A stretch of DNA of 64,000 bases, taken from the NCBI RefSeq assembly GCF_019428685.1, contig NZ_CP080095.1, forward strand, positions 3,348,001 through 3,412,000. The letters are read 5' to 3'. The stretch is from Paraburkholderia edwinii. Lineage in GTDB: Bacteria > Pseudomonadota > Gammaproteobacteria > Burkholderiales > Burkholderiaceae. A program made the position numbers and the translations under genes. Within the stretch, counting starts at the first letter, position 1; the number at the start of each line of letters is the position of its first letter. The notes under the pieces are model-generated. The model searched no databases. It was given only the letters and a program-made list of their open reading frames with translations, and had not been told where the DNA came from. This document shows positions 1 through 9,890 of the stretch, one piece after another.

Positions 1-2125
1 CTTCGGTCGGGCTCGGCAGCTCGCGCCGCATCAAGGCTTCGGCCTCGATCTCGAACAGCATCGGTGCATGCGGCAAGTCGTATTTCTGCATCCAGCGCGG
101 ATGCAGTTCGCCGATCCAGCCGACCGCGCGTCCGTCGAGCTCGATGCGCGCGCTGCGGCCCGGATGCAGCGCCGGGTGCTCCGCCTTCACGAAGCGCGCC
201 ACCGATGCGAGCGCCGGGCTCAGCAGCGCCTCGACGTCGCCTTTCATATCGAAGAAGTCGACCGCGCGCGTGGCCACGCCCCACTGCTCTTCGCACACCG
301 GACCATAGGCAAGCGCGCCCAGCATCTTCGGTTGCGCGAAGCCTTCGACGGTCATCTCGCCCGCTGCAATCTTGGGGTCATGCAGAAACACGCGGCCCGC
401 TTCGAACACGCGGATGCGATCCGCGCGACGGTTCAGGTTATGGCGCAGCACGTTGATGAGGCTGCCGAAGAGCGTGGTACGCATCACCGACAGCTGGCTC
501 GCGATCGGATTGACGAGTCGCACCGGATTGCTGTTGCCCGCGAAATCCTGCTCCCACTCGGCGTCGACGAAGCTGAAGTTGATCGTCTCCGCATAATCGC
601 GCGCGGCAAGCGCGTGGCGCAGCGCATGGATCGAGCGGCGCGTTTCGTTGGTCGCGCGCATTTCGCTCTTCGCAACCGGCGGACGCGCGGGAATCTTTTC
701 GAAGCCGTAGATGCGCGCGACTTCCTCGATCAGGTCTTCTTCAATTTCGATATCGAAGCGATACGGCGGCGGCATCACCGAGAACGTATCGCCATCGCGC
801 TGATAGTCGAGGCCGAGGCGGGTAAAGATATCCGCGATCTCGTCGGCGCCGATCGCGATGCCGATAATTCGCTGCGCACGCGCGACGCGCATCTTCACCG
901 GCGCACGCGTCGGCACATTGACGGTCTGATCGTCGATCGGGCCGGCCTGTCCGCCGCAGATGTCGAGAATCAGCTGCGTGATGCGCTCGATGTGCTCGAC
1001 TGTCGTCGAGTAGTCGACACCGCGCTCGAAACGATGGCCGGCGTCGGTCGAGAAGTTGTAGCGGCGCGAGCGGCCGCGAATGCTATCGGGCCACCAGAAC
1101 GCCGCTTCAAGATAAATGTTCGTCGTATCGAGCGTGACCGACGTGCTGTCGCCGCCCATGATGCCCGCGAGACTTTCGATATGGCGATCGTCGGCAATCA
1201 CGCCGACCGTTTCGTCCACTTCGACGGTGTTGCCGTTGAGCAGCTTCAGCGACTCGCCGCGCTTGCCCCAGCGCACGTCCATCGAACCGTGAATCTTGTC
1301 GAGATCGAACACGTGCGACGGACGGCCGAGTTCAAGCATCACGTAGTTCGAGATATCGACGAGCGCCGAAATGCTGCGCTGGCCCGAACGTTCGAGACGC
1401 TCGACCATCCATTGCGGCGACTTCGCGCGCGCGTTCACGCCGCGAATCACGCGGCCCGAGAAACGGCCGCACAGGTCGGGCGCGGAAATCTTCACGGGCA
1501 GCGTTTCGTTCAGCGCAACCGGCGCCGGCTTGATGTCGACCGGTTTGAGCGGCGCGCCGGTAATCGCAGCGGTCTCGCGCGCAATGCCGAATACCGACAG
1601 ACAGTCCGCCTTGTTCGGCGTCAGTTTGACTTCGAAAATCGTATCGTCGAGCTTCAGCGTCTCTCGGATGTCCTGGCCGATCGGCGTATCTTCAGGCAGG
1701 ATCAGAAGACCGCTGTGGTCTTCCGAAAGCTTCAGCTCGCGTGCCGAACACAGCATGCCCTGACTCTCGACGCCGCGCAGCTTCGACAGCTTGATCGCGA
1801 AAGGCGCGCCGCCCTCTTCGGCCGGCGGCAGTTGCGCGCCGACCAGCGCGACCGGCACCTTGATGCCCGGCGACACATTCGGCGCACCGCACACGATGTT
1901 CAGCGTCGCACCGGTGCCCGCGTCGACCTGGCAGACGTTGAGCTTATCCGCGTCCGGGTGCTTGACCACCTCGAGCACGCGGCCGACGACGATCTTCGAT
2001 GTCGGCGGCGCGACCGGCCGCAGATCTTCGACTTCGAGACCTGCCATCGTCAGCGCGTGCGACAGCTGCGCGGTCGTCAGTTGCGGATCGACGAAGGTTC
2101 TGAGCCAGGATTCCGGAAATTGCAT
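1..2125 (-). CDS. pheT: Phenylalanine--tRNA ligase beta subunit (partial, 3' end outside window)
   Basis: Larger chain of the cytoplasmic (alpha-beta)2 enzyme that charges tRNA-Phe. The visible 708 residues start [13 protein letters not shown]. They carry the OB-fold tRNA-binding domain (about residues 40-150, including [19 protein letters not shown]), then the B3/B4 editing and B5 domains and most of the catalytic-like core. The frame stays open to the left edge, so the C-terminal FDX-ACB anticodon-binding domain of the usual protein of about 810 residues is not seen. It follows pheS on the same strand after 181 bases, the normal pheST order. Domain limits are recalled from the family; the reading frame was translated directly. 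Confidence 0.96.
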   Translation of the reverse strand, partial: MQFPESWLRTFVDPQLTTAQLSHALTMAGLEVEDLRPVAPPTSKIVVGRVLEVVKHPDADKLNVCQVDAGTGATLNIVCGAPNVSPGIKVPVALVGAQLPPAEEGGAPFAIKLSKLRGVESQGMLCSARELKLSEDHSGLLILPEDTPIGQDIRETLKLDDTIFEVKLTPNKADCLSVFGIARETAAITGAPLKPVDIKPAPVALNETLPVKISAPDLCGRFSGRVIRGVNARAKSPQWMVERLERSGQRSISALVDISNYVMLELGRPSHVFDLDKIHGSMDVRWGKRGESLKLLNGNTVEVDETVGVIADDRHIESLAGIMGGDSTSVTLDTTNIYLEAAFWWPDSIRGRSRRYNFSTDAGHRFERGVDYSTTVEHIERITQLILDICGGQAGPIDDQTVNVPTRAPVKMRVARAQRIIGIAIGADEIADIFTRLGLDYQRDGDTFSVMPPPYRFDIEIEEDLIEEVARIYGFEKIPARPPVAKSEMRATNETRRSIHALRHALAARDYAETINFSFVDAEWEQDFAGNSNPVRLVNPIASQLSVMRTTLFGSLINVLRHNLNRRADRIRVFEAGRVFLHDPKIAAGEMTVEGFAQPKMLGALAYGPVCEEQWGVATRAVDFFDMKGDVEALLSPALASVARFVKAEHPALHPGRSARIELDGRAVGWIGELHPRWMQKYDLPHAPMLFEIEAEALMRRELPSPTE

Positions 2126-2306
2126 GGTTCTGTACGTTCTATACGGGTTGAGTCAACGTCCGGCGAGCGCGAGCGGGTGCTGCGACGATGCACCTCATGC
2201 GCTCGCACCGCGCGGCGACGACACGGCTTGCGACTTCGCTGCGCCGATTCGCGTCAGACTGTGCATCAGACTGCGCGTCGTTCGCGGCGAGCCGCACACG
2301 GCAACA

Positions 2307-3320
2307 TCACGCGAACTGCCGCAAAAAGCGCAGATCGCCTTCAAAGAAGAGACGCAGATCCTGCACACCATAGCGCAGCATCGTCAGACGCTCGAGGCCG
2401 CTGCCGAAGGCGAAGCCGATGTAACGCTCCGGGTCGAGGCCCATGTTGCGCACGACGGTCGGATGAACCTGGCCCGAGCCTGAAATCTCAAGCCAGCGGC
2501 CCGCGTTCTTGCCGTGCTCGAACATCATGTCGATCTCGGCGGACGGCTCGGTGAACGGGAAGTACGACGGACGGAAGCGCACCTGAATATCGTCGCGCTC
2601 GAAGAATTTCTTGAGGAAGTCGCTGTAAACGCCCTTCAGATCCGCAAAGCTGATGTTCTCTTCGATCCACAGGCCTTCGACCTGGTTGAACATCGGCGAA
2701 TGCGTTGCGTCGCTGTCGACGCGGTACGTGCGGCCCGGCACGATCACCTTGATGGGCGGCGTATGCGTGCGCGCGTAGCGGACCTGCATCGGGCTCGTAT
2801 GCGTGCGCAGCAGCAGCGGACGGCCGTCGGCATCTTTGCCGTCGACGTAAAACGTGTCTTGCATCGAACGCGCCGGATGGTTTTCCGGGCTGTTCAGTGC
2901 GGTGAAGTTGAACCAGTCGGTTTCGATTTCCGGGCCGTCGGCGACGTCGAAGCCGATCGAGCCGAAGATCTGTTCGACGCGTTCCCAGGTTTGCATCACG
3001 GGATGCAGGCTGCCTGCCGCAAGACCGCGACCCGGCAAGGTCACGTCGATCGCCTCGGCAGCGAGACGCTGGTTCAGCAGCACATCGGCGAGCGCCTGGC
3101 GACGCGAGGTTAGGGCCGCTTCAACCTGCTGTTTCGCGACGTTGATGCGCGCGCCCTCAGTTTTGCGCGCTTCGGGATCGAGCTTGCCCAGCCCCTTCAG
3201 CAGTTCGGTGAGCGCGCCCGATTTGCCGAGAAAACGCGCCTTCTCGTTTTCAAGCGTGGTGACGTCGGTGGCGTGTTCGAAAGCGCTTTGCGCATCGGCA
3301 ACGATTTGATCCAGGTCCAT
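2307..3320 (-). CDS. pheS: Phenylalanine--tRNA ligase alpha subunit
   Basis: Catalytic class II subunit of phenylalanyl-tRNA synthetase, 337 residues, the usual length. The N-terminal ~90 residues form the family's coiled-coil arm. The core has class II motifs around [20 protein letters not shown] (motif 2 region) and [18 protein letters not shown] (motif 3). I chose the ATG at 3320 ([11 protein letters not shown]) because the family starts there and GGGA lies just upstream. An in-frame ATG at 3329 and a longer frame to 3377 also exist but lack family support. It is preceded by a hairpin-rich 189-base spacer after rplT and followed by pheT. Confidence 0.97.
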   Translation of the reverse strand: MDLDQIVADAQSAFEHATDVTTLENEKARFLGKSGALTELLKGLGKLDPEARKTEGARINVAKQQVEAALTSRRQALADVLLNQRLAAEAIDVTLPGRGLAAGSLHPVMQTWERVEQIFGSIGFDVADGPEIETDWFNFTALNSPENHPARSMQDTFYVDGKDADGRPLLLRTHTSPMQVRYARTHTPPIKVIVPGRTYRVDSDATHSPMFNQVEGLWIEENISFADLKGVYSDFLKKFFERDDIQVRFRPSYFPFTEPSAEIDMMFEHGKNAGRWLEISGSGQVHPTVVRNMGLDPERYIGFAFGSGLERLTMLRYGVQDLRLFFEGDLRFLRQFA

Positions 3321-3372
3321 TGATCCCATCTTTTCAACGTCAGTGTTCAATTGAAGCAAAATCGGCTCGACC

Positions 3373-3410
3373 AACAAAAAAGGGGCTCGGTGAGGAGCCC
3401 CGTTTTTGTT
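3373..3410 (-). terminator. Intrinsic terminator or attenuator between rplT and pheS
   Basis: Read on the minus strand, a GC-rich stem GGGGCTC / GAGCCCC with a six-base loop is followed by TTTTTTGTT. The same stem is flanked by A-runs on the other side, so it could work in both directions. It sits 53 bases before the pheS start and after rplT. It therefore either ends the infC-rpmI-rplT transcript or acts as an attenuator in front of pheST. An upstream hairpin (3408-3444) shares three bases with it. Confidence 0.75.
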
Positions 3411-3444
3411 GCAGCGTCACCGGAAACCGGGTGTTCGCTGCAAC
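3408..3444 (-). promoter_or_regulatory. Hairpin overlapping the pheS upstream terminator (possible antiterminator)
   Basis: A perfect nine-base stem, GTTGCAGCG / CGCTGCAAC on the minus strand, encloses a small CCGG-TTT-CCGG hairpin. Its distal arm shares the GTT bases with the outer A/T pairs of the terminator at 3373-3410, so the two structures partly compete. A third hairpin made of two GGTGCACC palindromes lies at about 3482-3501. Known pheST operons are often controlled by attenuation. No Phe-rich leader peptide was found here, so control is only inferred. Confidence 0.4.
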
Positions 3445-3509
3445 GAACCTTGCTTACCGGGCGCCTGCTTCTGACGCCGGTGGTGCACCGGACGGTGCAC
3501 CCGGCACGA

Positions 3510-3869
3510 TCAGGCTGCAACGGCGGCTTTCACCTGCTGAACGATCGCGGCAAAAGCAGCCTTGTCGAACACAGCCATGTCGGCCAGCACCTTGCGGTCG
3601 AGTTCGATCGAAGCCTTCTTCAGGCCGTTGATGAACACGCTGTACGTCATGTCGTGCTGACGCACCGCCGCGTTGATACGCGTGATCCACAATGCGCGGA
3701 ACACACGCTTCTTGTTGCGGCGATCGCGGTACGCGTACTGGCCTGCACGCATCACCGCCTGCTTGGCGATGCGGTAGACGTTATTGCGACGGCCGCGATA
3801 ACCCTTGGCCAGCTTGATGATCTTCTTGTGACGGGCCCGTGCGGTAACCCCACGTTTGACTCGAGGCAT
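3510..3869 (-). CDS. rplT: 50S ribosomal protein L20
   Basis: Early-assembling 23S rRNA-binding protein of the large subunit and, in well-studied bacteria, the translational repressor of its own operon. The protein has 119 residues, beginning [20 protein letters not shown] with the basic N-terminal extension, followed by the globular domain with [19 protein letters not shown]. It lies 29 bases after rpmI on the same strand, the standard infC-rpmI-rplT order. The length matches the family and nothing is odd in the coding region. Confidence 0.98.
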
Positions 3870-3898
3870 GTTTCGCTCCTATGAGTATCGGTTAAGGG

Positions 3899-4096
3899 TT
3901 ACGCGAACGGCAGCATTGCGCGCACGGAGTCCATGTTGGTCTCATGAACAGACGTGGAACCGCGCAGATGACGCTTGTTCTTCGTGGTCTTCTTGGTCAG
4001 GATGTGGCGCTTGAAGGCTTGACCGCGCTTGACGGTCCCGCCCGGACGCACCTTGAAGCGCTTTGCAGCGCTCTTCTTCGTCTTCATCTTAGGCAT
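3899..4096 (-). CDS. rpmI: 50S ribosomal protein L35
   Basis: Small basic protein of the large ribosomal subunit, 65 residues, beginning [20 protein letters not shown], which is the diagnostic L35 N-terminus. The centre is Lys/Arg-rich ([19 protein letters not shown]). It sits between infC and rplT. In E. coli its translation is the entry point for L20 repression. Here it is preceded by an unusually long 328-base spacer containing a terminator-like hairpin, which may be the control region. Confidence 0.98.
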   Translation of the reverse strand: MPKMKTKKSAAKRFKVRPGGTVKRGQAFKRHILTKKTTKNKRHLRGSTSVHETNMDSVRAMLPFA

Positions 4097-4424
4097 GACG
4101 AACTACTCCATTATTTGATGGATATGGGTGTGCGGTTGGCCTTGACGGCCCTTCACCCGCCCTTCGAAACCCAGTCCACTTGGTATGCAGACGGCCGACG
4201 CTATGACGATGCGGCCACTGCTTTTCAGACAAAACGCCCGCATGACTGCAGTGCGGGCGCCGTTCCGAAACTTTGCCGGGCTTCGCCGCGTTCCTGCTAC
4301 GACGAAGCACCGTTCGATTCCAACAGCTGCTGACCAGCCGCCCATTCCGCCGCGGCTTGACTGCGAGAGTTACCTGGGAACGCCGCACCCGGCGATCACA
4401 GCACGCATCGAACGACGCGTGAGC
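4097..4424 (-). promoter_or_regulatory. 328-base infC-rpmI spacer, candidate L20-responsive leader
   Basis: No convincing coding frame is present on either strand. On the minus strand it would be the 5' leader of rpmI-rplT. It contains a terminator-like hairpin at 4228-4259 and GC-rich complementary segments near 4270-4380. L20 is known to regulate the rpmI-rplT mRNA in several phyla. Calling this spacer an L20 leader is inference from position and length. Confidence 0.4.
4228..4259 (-). terminator. Terminator-like hairpin 135 bases upstream of rpmI
   Basis: Minus-strand stem CGCCCGCA / TGCGGGCG (eight perfect pairs, nine-base loop) is followed by TTTTGTCTG. It lies between infC and rpmI inside what should be one operon. 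It may therefore be a partial terminator or attenuator setting the ratio of IF3 to L35/L20 messages, or it may end a separate infC transcript. Confidence 0.6.
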
Positions 4425-4949
4425 TTACTTCTTTTTCTTCGGGGCCAACACCATGATCATCTGGCGCCCTTCCATCTTCGGCATCTGCTCGACCTGACCG
4501 ACTTCGTCAAGGTCGGTGCGCAGCCGCTCGAGCATGCGCATACCGATTTCCTGGTGAGCCATTTCGCGGCCACGGAAACGCAACGTGATTTTCGTCTTGT
4601 CGCCGTCTTCGAGGAAGCGAACGAGATTGCGGAGCTTGACGTTGTAATCGCCATCATCGGTACCCGGGCGGAATTTGACTTCCTTGACCTGGATGACCTT
4701 CTGCTTCAGCTTGGCTTCGTGTTGCTTCTTCGCTTCCTGGTACTTGAACTTGCCGTAGTCCATCAGCCGGCAAACCGGCGGAACGGCCTGCGGGGCAATT
4801 TCAACCAGATCTACGTCCTGCTGCTCCGACATACGGAACGCGTCAGCAAGTTTGACGATGCCAAGCGGTTCATTGTCGACTCCGACCAGGCGCACCTCAG
4901 GTGCAGAAATTTCACCGTTGATGCGATGCGACGACTTATCAGTAGCGAT
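4425..4949 (-). CDS. infC: Translation initiation factor IF-3, with an ATC start codon
   Basis: IF-3 binds the 30S subunit, checks the start codon and initiator tRNA, and blocks premature 50S joining. With a start at the ATC (4949-4947) the product has 174 residues beginning (M)[20 protein letters not shown], which matches the family N-terminus. No ATG, GTG or TTG lies between this codon and the in-frame stop TAG four codons upstream. The Shine-Dalgarno sequence AGAGGAAA sits eight bases before it. The first standard start in frame (GTG at 4895) would remove conserved residues and lacks a good ribosome-binding site. A non-standard start is the known basis of IF-3 autoregulation. It ends in a Lys run, APKKKK. 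Confidence 0.96.
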   Translation of the reverse strand: MATDKSSHRINGEISAPEVRLVGVDNEPLGIVKLADAFRMSEQQDVDLVEIAPQAVPPVCRLMDYGKFKYQEAKKQHEAKLKQKVIQVKEVKFRPGTDDGDYNVKLRNLVRFLEDGDKTKITLRFRGREMAHQEIGMRMLERLRTDLDEVGQVEQMPKMEGRQMIMVLAPKKKK

Positions 4950-4998
4950 GTTACGTTTCCTCTAAAAATTGAAAAAAACGAGCCGCGCTGCCAGGTGG

Positions 4999-6906
4999 TT
5001 ACTGGAACGTCTGGATTTCCTGACGCAGACGCTCGCTGAAGGCATCGACGGGCATGACACCCAGATCGACACCGCCACGGGCACGCACGGCTACCGTTTG
5101 TGCATCACGCTCCTTGTCGCCGACGACCAGCAGGTACGGGACCTTTTGCAGCGTGTGCTCGCGTATTTTATAGCTTATTTTCTCGTTGCGCAAATCGGCC
5201 TCGACTCTAACCCCTTGTTTTTGCAACGAATGGGCAAGATTTTTCGCATATTCGGACTGACTTTCTGCGATATTCATTACCACGACTTGCAAAGGCGCAA
5301 GCCACGCGGGCATCGCACCAGCATGGTGCTCGATCAGAATGCCGAGGAAACGCTCCATTGATCCGACGATTGCCCGGTGCAGCATGATGGGCCTCCGACG
5401 GCTGTTGTCTTCGGCAACGAATTCGGCGCCGAGCCGCTCCGGCAGCACCATATCGAGCTGCAGCGTGCCGCACTGCCACGACCGGCCCAGCGCGTCCTTG
5501 ATGTGGTACTCGACCTTCGGGCCGTAAAACGCACCCTCGCCCGGCAGTTCTTCCCACTGCACGTTGCACGCGCGCAGCGCCTCGCGCAAACCTTCTTCCG
5601 CGCGGTCCCACGTTTCGTCCGTACCGGCGCGCGCATCCGGACGCAGCGACAGCTTGATCTCGACCTGATCGAAGCCGAAATCCTGATAGACGCTCATCGC
5701 GAGCGTGTTGAACGCGATCGATTCGCTGATGAACTGATCTTGCGTACAGAAAATATGCGCGTCGTCCTGGACGAAGCCGCGCACGCGCATCAACCCATGC
5801 AACGCGCCCGATGCCTCGTTCCGATGGCACGAACCGAATTCGGCGAAACGCAACGGCAGATCGCGGTACGAGCGCAGGCCGTGATTGAACACCTGCACAT
5901 GGCCCGGACAGTTCATCGGCTTGATCGCGTAGTCGCGCTTTTCCGACTCCGTCGTGAACATGTTTTCGCGGTAGTTCTGCCAGTGGCCCGACGCTTCCCA
6001 GAGCGAGCGGTCCATGATCATCGGCGTCTTGATCTCGAGATAGCCGGCATCGTTCACGCGGCGGCGCATGTACTGCTCGACCTGCTGCCACAGCGTCCAG
6101 CCGCGCGGATGCCAGAACACCATACCCGGCGACTCGTCCTGCATGTGGAACAGGTCGAGCTGTTTGCCGAGCTTGCGGTGGTCGCGCTTTTCCGCTTCTT
6201 CCAGCATATGCAGGTACGCGTCCTGGTCTTCTTTCTTCGTCCAGGCCGTGCCGTAAATACGCTGCAACTGCTCGTTCTTCGCATCGCCGCGCCAGTAAGC
6301 GCCCGCGAGCTTCATGAGCTTGAAGACTTTCAGCTTGCCCGTGGACGGTACGTGCGGCCCGCGGCACAGATCCGTGAAGCCGCCGTGCGAGTAGAGCTTG
6401 ATCTCTTCGCTTGCCGGAATCGATTCGATGATCTCGGCCTTGTATTTCTCGCCGATACTCTTGAAGTATTCGACCGCTTCATCGCGCGACACGACGCGAC
6501 GCGACACCGGCTCGTCTTTCTTCGCGAGTTCCTGCATGCGCCGCTCGATCTTCTCGAGATCTTCGGGCGTAAACGGACGGCTATACGCGAAGTCGTAGTA
6601 GAAGCCGTTGTCGATGACCGGGCCAATCGTGACTTGCGCCTCGGGAAACAGATCCTTGACCGCGTACGCAAGCAAGTGCGCCGTCGAGTGACGGATGATG
6701 TCGAGGCCGTCCGCGTCTTTGTCCGTGACGATCGCGAGCGACGCATCGTGGTCGATCAACGCGGACGTATCGACGAGTTCGCCGTCGAGCTTGCCACCCA
6801 GCGCAGCCTTCGCCAGACCCGGACCGATCGACGCCGCGACTTCGGCGACCGTCACGGGGTGATCGTACTGTCGAACTGAACCATCTGGCAGACGTATCGA
6901 GACCAT
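4999..6906 (-). CDS. thrS: Threonine--tRNA ligase
   Basis: Charges tRNA-Thr and edits mischarged Ser-tRNA-Thr. The 635 residues match the usual length. Domain order is TGS (1-62, [18 protein letters not shown]), the N2 editing domain with the HxxxH of [10 protein letters not shown] and the CRGPH metal-site motif, the class II core with [13 protein letters not shown] (zinc Cys) and [18 protein letters not shown] (motif 2), motif 3 around [14 protein letters not shown], then the anticodon-binding domain. ATG at 6906 has GGAGAA upstream. It is the first gene of the thrS-infC-rpmI-rplT-pheST cluster, with infC 49 bases downstream. Confidence 0.98.
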   Translation of the reverse strand: MVSIRLPDGSVRQYDHPVTVAEVAASIGPGLAKAALGGKLDGELVDTSALIDHDASLAIVTDKDADGLDIIRHSTAHLLAYAVKDLFPEAQVTIGPVIDNGFYYDFAYSRPFTPEDLEKIERRMQELAKKDEPVSRRVVSRDEAVEYFKSIGEKYKAEIIESIPASEEIKLYSHGGFTDLCRGPHVPSTGKLKVFKLMKLAGAYWRGDAKNEQLQRIYGTAWTKKEDQDAYLHMLEEAEKRDHRKLGKQLDLFHMQDESPGMVFWHPRGWTLWQQVEQYMRRRVNDAGYLEIKTPMIMDRSLWEASGHWQNYRENMFTTESEKRDYAIKPMNCPGHVQVFNHGLRSYRDLPLRFAEFGSCHRNEASGALHGLMRVRGFVQDDAHIFCTQDQFISESIAFNTLAMSVYQDFGFDQVEIKLSLRPDARAGTDETWDRAEEGLREALRACNVQWEELPGEGAFYGPKVEYHIKDALGRSWQCGTLQLDMVLPERLGAEFVAEDNSRRRPIMLHRAIVGSMERFLGILIEHHAGAMPAWLAPLQVVVMNIAESQSEYAKNLAHSLQKQGVRVEADLRNEKISYKIREHTLQKVPYLLVVGDKERDAQTVAVRARGGVDLGVMPVDAFSERLRQEIQTFQ

Positions 6907-7220
6907 TGTTTTCTCCGTGATGCCGACCGGCCGGCGGCGGCAGCAACAACTCGTTTAAAAACGACCGTGACAAAAAACGGGATAAAAAAAATGCGGCCCC
7001 GCTTTCGAGGGGCCGCATTCACTTTCCAGCAAATCGCAAGGGCGATATGGCGAACAGGATCCTCGACTAGCGTCGCTCCGAAGTAGTTTCGGTAAACGTT
7101 CGCGGTGTCATAACCATGCTCGCTATATTGGCGCGAACTTGGTTCGCGCCGCTTGCAGATTGATGAAACAACGATGACTGCAAAACCCGCACTGCAGTTC
7201 ACCGATGCTTCGATTTTCGT
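6907..7220 (-). other. 314-base spacer between tRNA-Val and thrS
   Basis: No coding frame is supported. On the minus strand, the direction of the flanking genes, it holds a perfect nine-base hairpin GGCGCGAAC / GTTCGCGCC at 7130-7150 and an intrinsic terminator at 6983-7019. The remaining 76 bases before thrS hold its ribosome-binding site. The segment from about 7150 to 6983 could be a tRNA trailer or a short independent RNA. Confidence 0.5.
6983..7019 (-). terminator. Strong intrinsic terminator upstream of thrS
   Basis: Minus-strand stem AATGCGGCCCC / GGGGCCGCATT (11 pairs, eight-base loop) is followed directly by a run of T. It would end transcripts coming from tRNA-Val and relA before thrS, or act as an attenuator 77 bases ahead of the thrS start. 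Confidence 0.85.
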
Positions 7221-7297
7221 TGGTAGGCTCGATTGGACTCGAACCAACGACCCCCACCATGTCAAGGTGGTGCTCTAACCAGCTGAGCTACGAGCCT
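7221..7297 (-). tRNA. tRNA-Val, anticodon GAC
   Basis: A 77-nt cloverleaf can be drawn on the minus strand. The acceptor stem is AGGCTCG / CGAGCCT, followed by discriminator A and an encoded CCA end. The D arm holds AGCTCAGCTGGTTAGAGC, and the T loop is GGTTCGAGTCC. The anticodon stem CCACC / GGTGG closes the loop TTGACAT, giving anticodon GAC (window bases 7261-7263), which reads the Val codons GUC and GUU. It sits between relA and thrS on the same strand. Confidence 0.97.
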
Positions 7298-7529
7298 GAA
7301 GAAGACGAGATTATATGGAGCACTCAGAGTGTTGGCAAGTATTTTTATGCGTCGGCATCAAAAATTCAGGTCATTTTTGCGCGATCAAAGAATGCGCAGA
7401 GAACGCGTGGAAACTGCCCGCAAAATACGCAGAAACGCACGCGCTTCAGTTTGCACTTCAGCTCGCACTTCAGTTCGCGATTCACTTCGCGCTACACGCG
7501 CGCTTTGCCCCGCGCCACCACCCCGCCCC

Positions 7530-9890
7530 TCACCCCTTGCGCGCAGCGCGCACCACACCCGTCACTTCGCCAAGCAGCGTGCACGCGCGCTGAATCTGCG
7601 ATGCGCTCGACACCTCGACCGTGAACAGCATGTAAGCCGCGTTACGGCGCGATTGCGTCTTCACGCCAATCACATTCATCTTCTCGCGCGCGAATACTTC
7701 GGAGATATCGCGCAGCAAGCCTTGCCGGTCGCTCGCTTCGATGGCGAGGTCGACCGGATAGACGGACTGCCCGCGCCCGCTCATCACATCGGCGGACCAT
7801 GTAGTCTGCAGCACGCGTTCCGGCGCGCGCGTCGCCATCCGCACAAACGTCGGGCAGTCGCTGCGATGAACCGACATGCCTTTGCCGCGCGTGACGAAGC
7901 CGGCGATATCGTCGGGCGGCGCGGGCCGGCAGCAGCGCGCCAACTGCGTGAGCAACGCATCGACGCCGACCACGAGCACCCCCGTCGACGCACCGTGCGC
8001 GACGCTCGCGCCGCTGCTGCGCTTTTCGAACTGCTCGGGCGCTTCGACTTCCGGTTCGGCAGGCGGCGCATCGTGCAACGCCTGTTCGACCAGGCGCAGG
8101 CTGAACTCTTCCTTGGCGACCGCCGCATACAGTTCTTCGGGCGCCTTGAAGCCGAGCTTCGCCGCAAGCTGATCGAGATTGACCGACGTCTTGCCTTCGC
8201 GCTGCAACGTCTTTTCGACGAGCGCGCGTCCGTTCGCAACGTTTTCCTGCGAATCGACCGCGTTGAACCATGCGCGCACTTTCTGCCGCGCCCGGCTGCT
8301 GCGCAAGTAGCCAAGTTGCGGATTCAGCCAGTCGCGCGACGGTCCGCCCTCTTTCACCGCGACGATTTCGACAGTCTGTCCGTTTTGCAGCGAGGTGTTG
8401 AGCGGCACCATCGCGCCGTCGACGCGCGCGCCGCGGCAGCGATGCCCGAGGTCGCTATGCAGGTGATACGCGAAATCGAGCGGCGTCGAGCCGTGCGGCA
8501 ACGGAATCACGCGTGCTTGCGGCGTGAGTGTGTAGATATGGTCGTCGTCGAACGTCGCATCGCGCAAATGACGCCACGGCTGACGCGCGGCGTCCGCTTC
8601 ATCATGCGCGCCACGCTGGTGGTGATGCGCACCGCCGTGAGCGCCAACACCGTCAGCGTCATCGCTTTCGCCGTCACGCCCATCGTCATGCGCGCCGCTC
8701 GCGTCGCCGCCCTGCTCGCGCTCCGACACGTCCTCTTTCCAGGCCAGCAGCTGCCGCAGCCACGCGATCTTCTCGTCGTACGATCCGCTCGCGCTGAACT
8801 GTCCGCCGTAGCCGCGCGCGCCCGCTTCCTTGTAGCGCCAGTGCGCGGCCACGCCGTATTCGGCGAACTGATGCATTTCCTGCGTGCGGATCTGCACTTC
8901 GAACGCGCGGCCGTCGTCGCCGATCACGACCGTATGCAGCGACTTGTAGCCGTTCGGCTTCGGCCGCGAGATGTAGTCGTCGAACTCGCGCGGCACCGGT
9001 TGCCACAAGTTGTGCACGATGCCGAGCACGGTGTAGCAATCCTTGATGTCCGGCACGATCACTCGAAATGCGCGCACGTCGTAGAGCTCGGAGAAATCGA
9101 GATCCTTGCCGCGCATCTTGCGCCAGATGCTGTAGATGTGTTTCGGCCGGCCGCTGACCTCGGCGCGGATATGCGCGGCCGCGAGTTCGCGCTCGAGCCG
9201 CGCGATCGCGCCGGAAATATAGGTTTCGCGTTCGACGCGTTTCTCGTCGAGCAGCTTCGCGATGCGCTTGTAGGTGACCGGTTCCTCGAAGCGGAACGCG
9301 AGATCTTCGAGCTCCCACTTCAGTTGCCAGATGCCGAGGCGGTTCGCGAGCGGCGCGTAGACGTCAAGCGTCTCGCGCGCAACGTCCGCCGACGGCGCGA
9401 GTTTCGCGGCCGCGTAGTAGCGCAGCGATTGCAGCCGCGACGCGAGGCGGATCAGCACGACGCGGATGTCCTGCGCGAACGCGAGCAGCATCTTGCGCAG
9501 CGCTTCGACCTGCGCACGGCGCGCGGCCTGCGCTTCGCGGCCGCCGGTGTCGGGCTGCGCGCTCTGCGCGGCGGCGCGCAAGCTCACCGTGCCCAGACGC
9601 AGCAGCTTGCGCACATCGCCCACCAGTCGCGCGACTTCCTCGCCGAACTTCTCGGCAATCACGCGCCCCGGATCTTCGAGATGCGGCGTCAGACCGAACA
9701 GCGCCGCCGCCAGCACCGCCGGCGGATCGACGTTGAGCGTGCGCATGATCGCGACGGTGCCCGCCGCGTGATCGGCGAGCAACTCTCCCGTCGACAGCCG
9801 CACGTCGCCCGCATGCTCGCGCACGAACGCGAGCGCATCGTCGAACGATGGCAGGGAGGCGGGAGCGGAAGTCGAGGTTTCGGTATTCAT
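7530..9890 (-). CDS. relA: GTP pyrophosphokinase RelA, (p)ppGpp synthetase
   Basis: Ribosome-associated enzyme that makes (p)ppGpp from ATP and GDP/GTP on amino-acid starvation. Domains in order are a degenerate HD hydrolase region (FGLTPHLEDP replaces the His-Asp motif, so hydrolysis is unlikely), the synthetase (RPKHIYSIWRKM to EVQIRTQEMHQFAEYGVAAH), TGS (VIPLPHGSTPLDFAYHLH), a zinc-finger-like CC region (LARCCRP) and a C-terminal ACT domain. The ATG at 9890 (MNTETSTSAP) gives 786 residues; its ribosome-binding site is weak and a longer frame runs to 10046. An unusual Gly/His/Asp-rich insert of about 55 residues lies near residues 390-445, between synthetase and TGS. Confidence 0.95.
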   Translation of the reverse strand: MNTETSTSAPASLPSFDDALAFVREHAGDVRLSTGELLADHAAGTVAIMRTLNVDPPAVLAAALFGLTPHLEDPGRVIAEKFGEEVARLVGDVRKLLRLGTVSLRAAAQSAQPDTGGREAQAARRAQVEALRKMLLAFAQDIRVVLIRLASRLQSLRYYAAAKLAPSADVARETLDVYAPLANRLGIWQLKWELEDLAFRFEEPVTYKRIAKLLDEKRVERETYISGAIARLERELAAAHIRAEVSGRPKHIYSIWRKMRGKDLDFSELYDVRAFRVIVPDIKDCYTVLGIVHNLWQPVPREFDDYISRPKPNGYKSLHTVVIGDDGRAFEVQIRTQEMHQFAEYGVAAHWRYKEAGARGYGGQFSASGSYDEKIAWLRQLLAWKEDVSEREQGGDASGAHDDGRDGESDDADGVGAHGGAHHHQRGAHDEADAARQPWRHLRDATFDDDHIYTLTPQARVIPLPHGSTPLDFAYHLHSDLGHRCRGARVDGAMVPLNTSLQNGQTVEIVAVKEGGPSRDWLNPQLGYLRSSRARQKVRAWFNAVDSQENVANGRALVEKTLQREGKTSVNLDQLAAKLGFKAPEELYAAVAKEEFSLRLVEQALHDAPPAEPEVEAPEQFEKRSSGASVAHGASTGVLVVGVDALLTQLARCCRPAPPDDIAGFVTRGKGMSVHRSDCPTFVRMATRAPERVLQTTWSADVMSGRGQSVYPVDLAIEASDRQGLLRDISEVFAREKMNVIGVKTQSRRNAAYMLFTVEVSSASQIQRACTLLGEVTGVVRAARKG

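Noticed and set aside
68-2554. Long open frame on the plus strand (828 codons) opposite pheT
   Set aside because: Arg/His/Asp-rich translation typical of antisense to GC-rich genes; the minus strand encodes a full PheT sequence.
5377-6879. 500-codon plus-strand frame opposite thrS
   Set aside because: Antisense artefact; thrS on the minus strand has all class II motifs.
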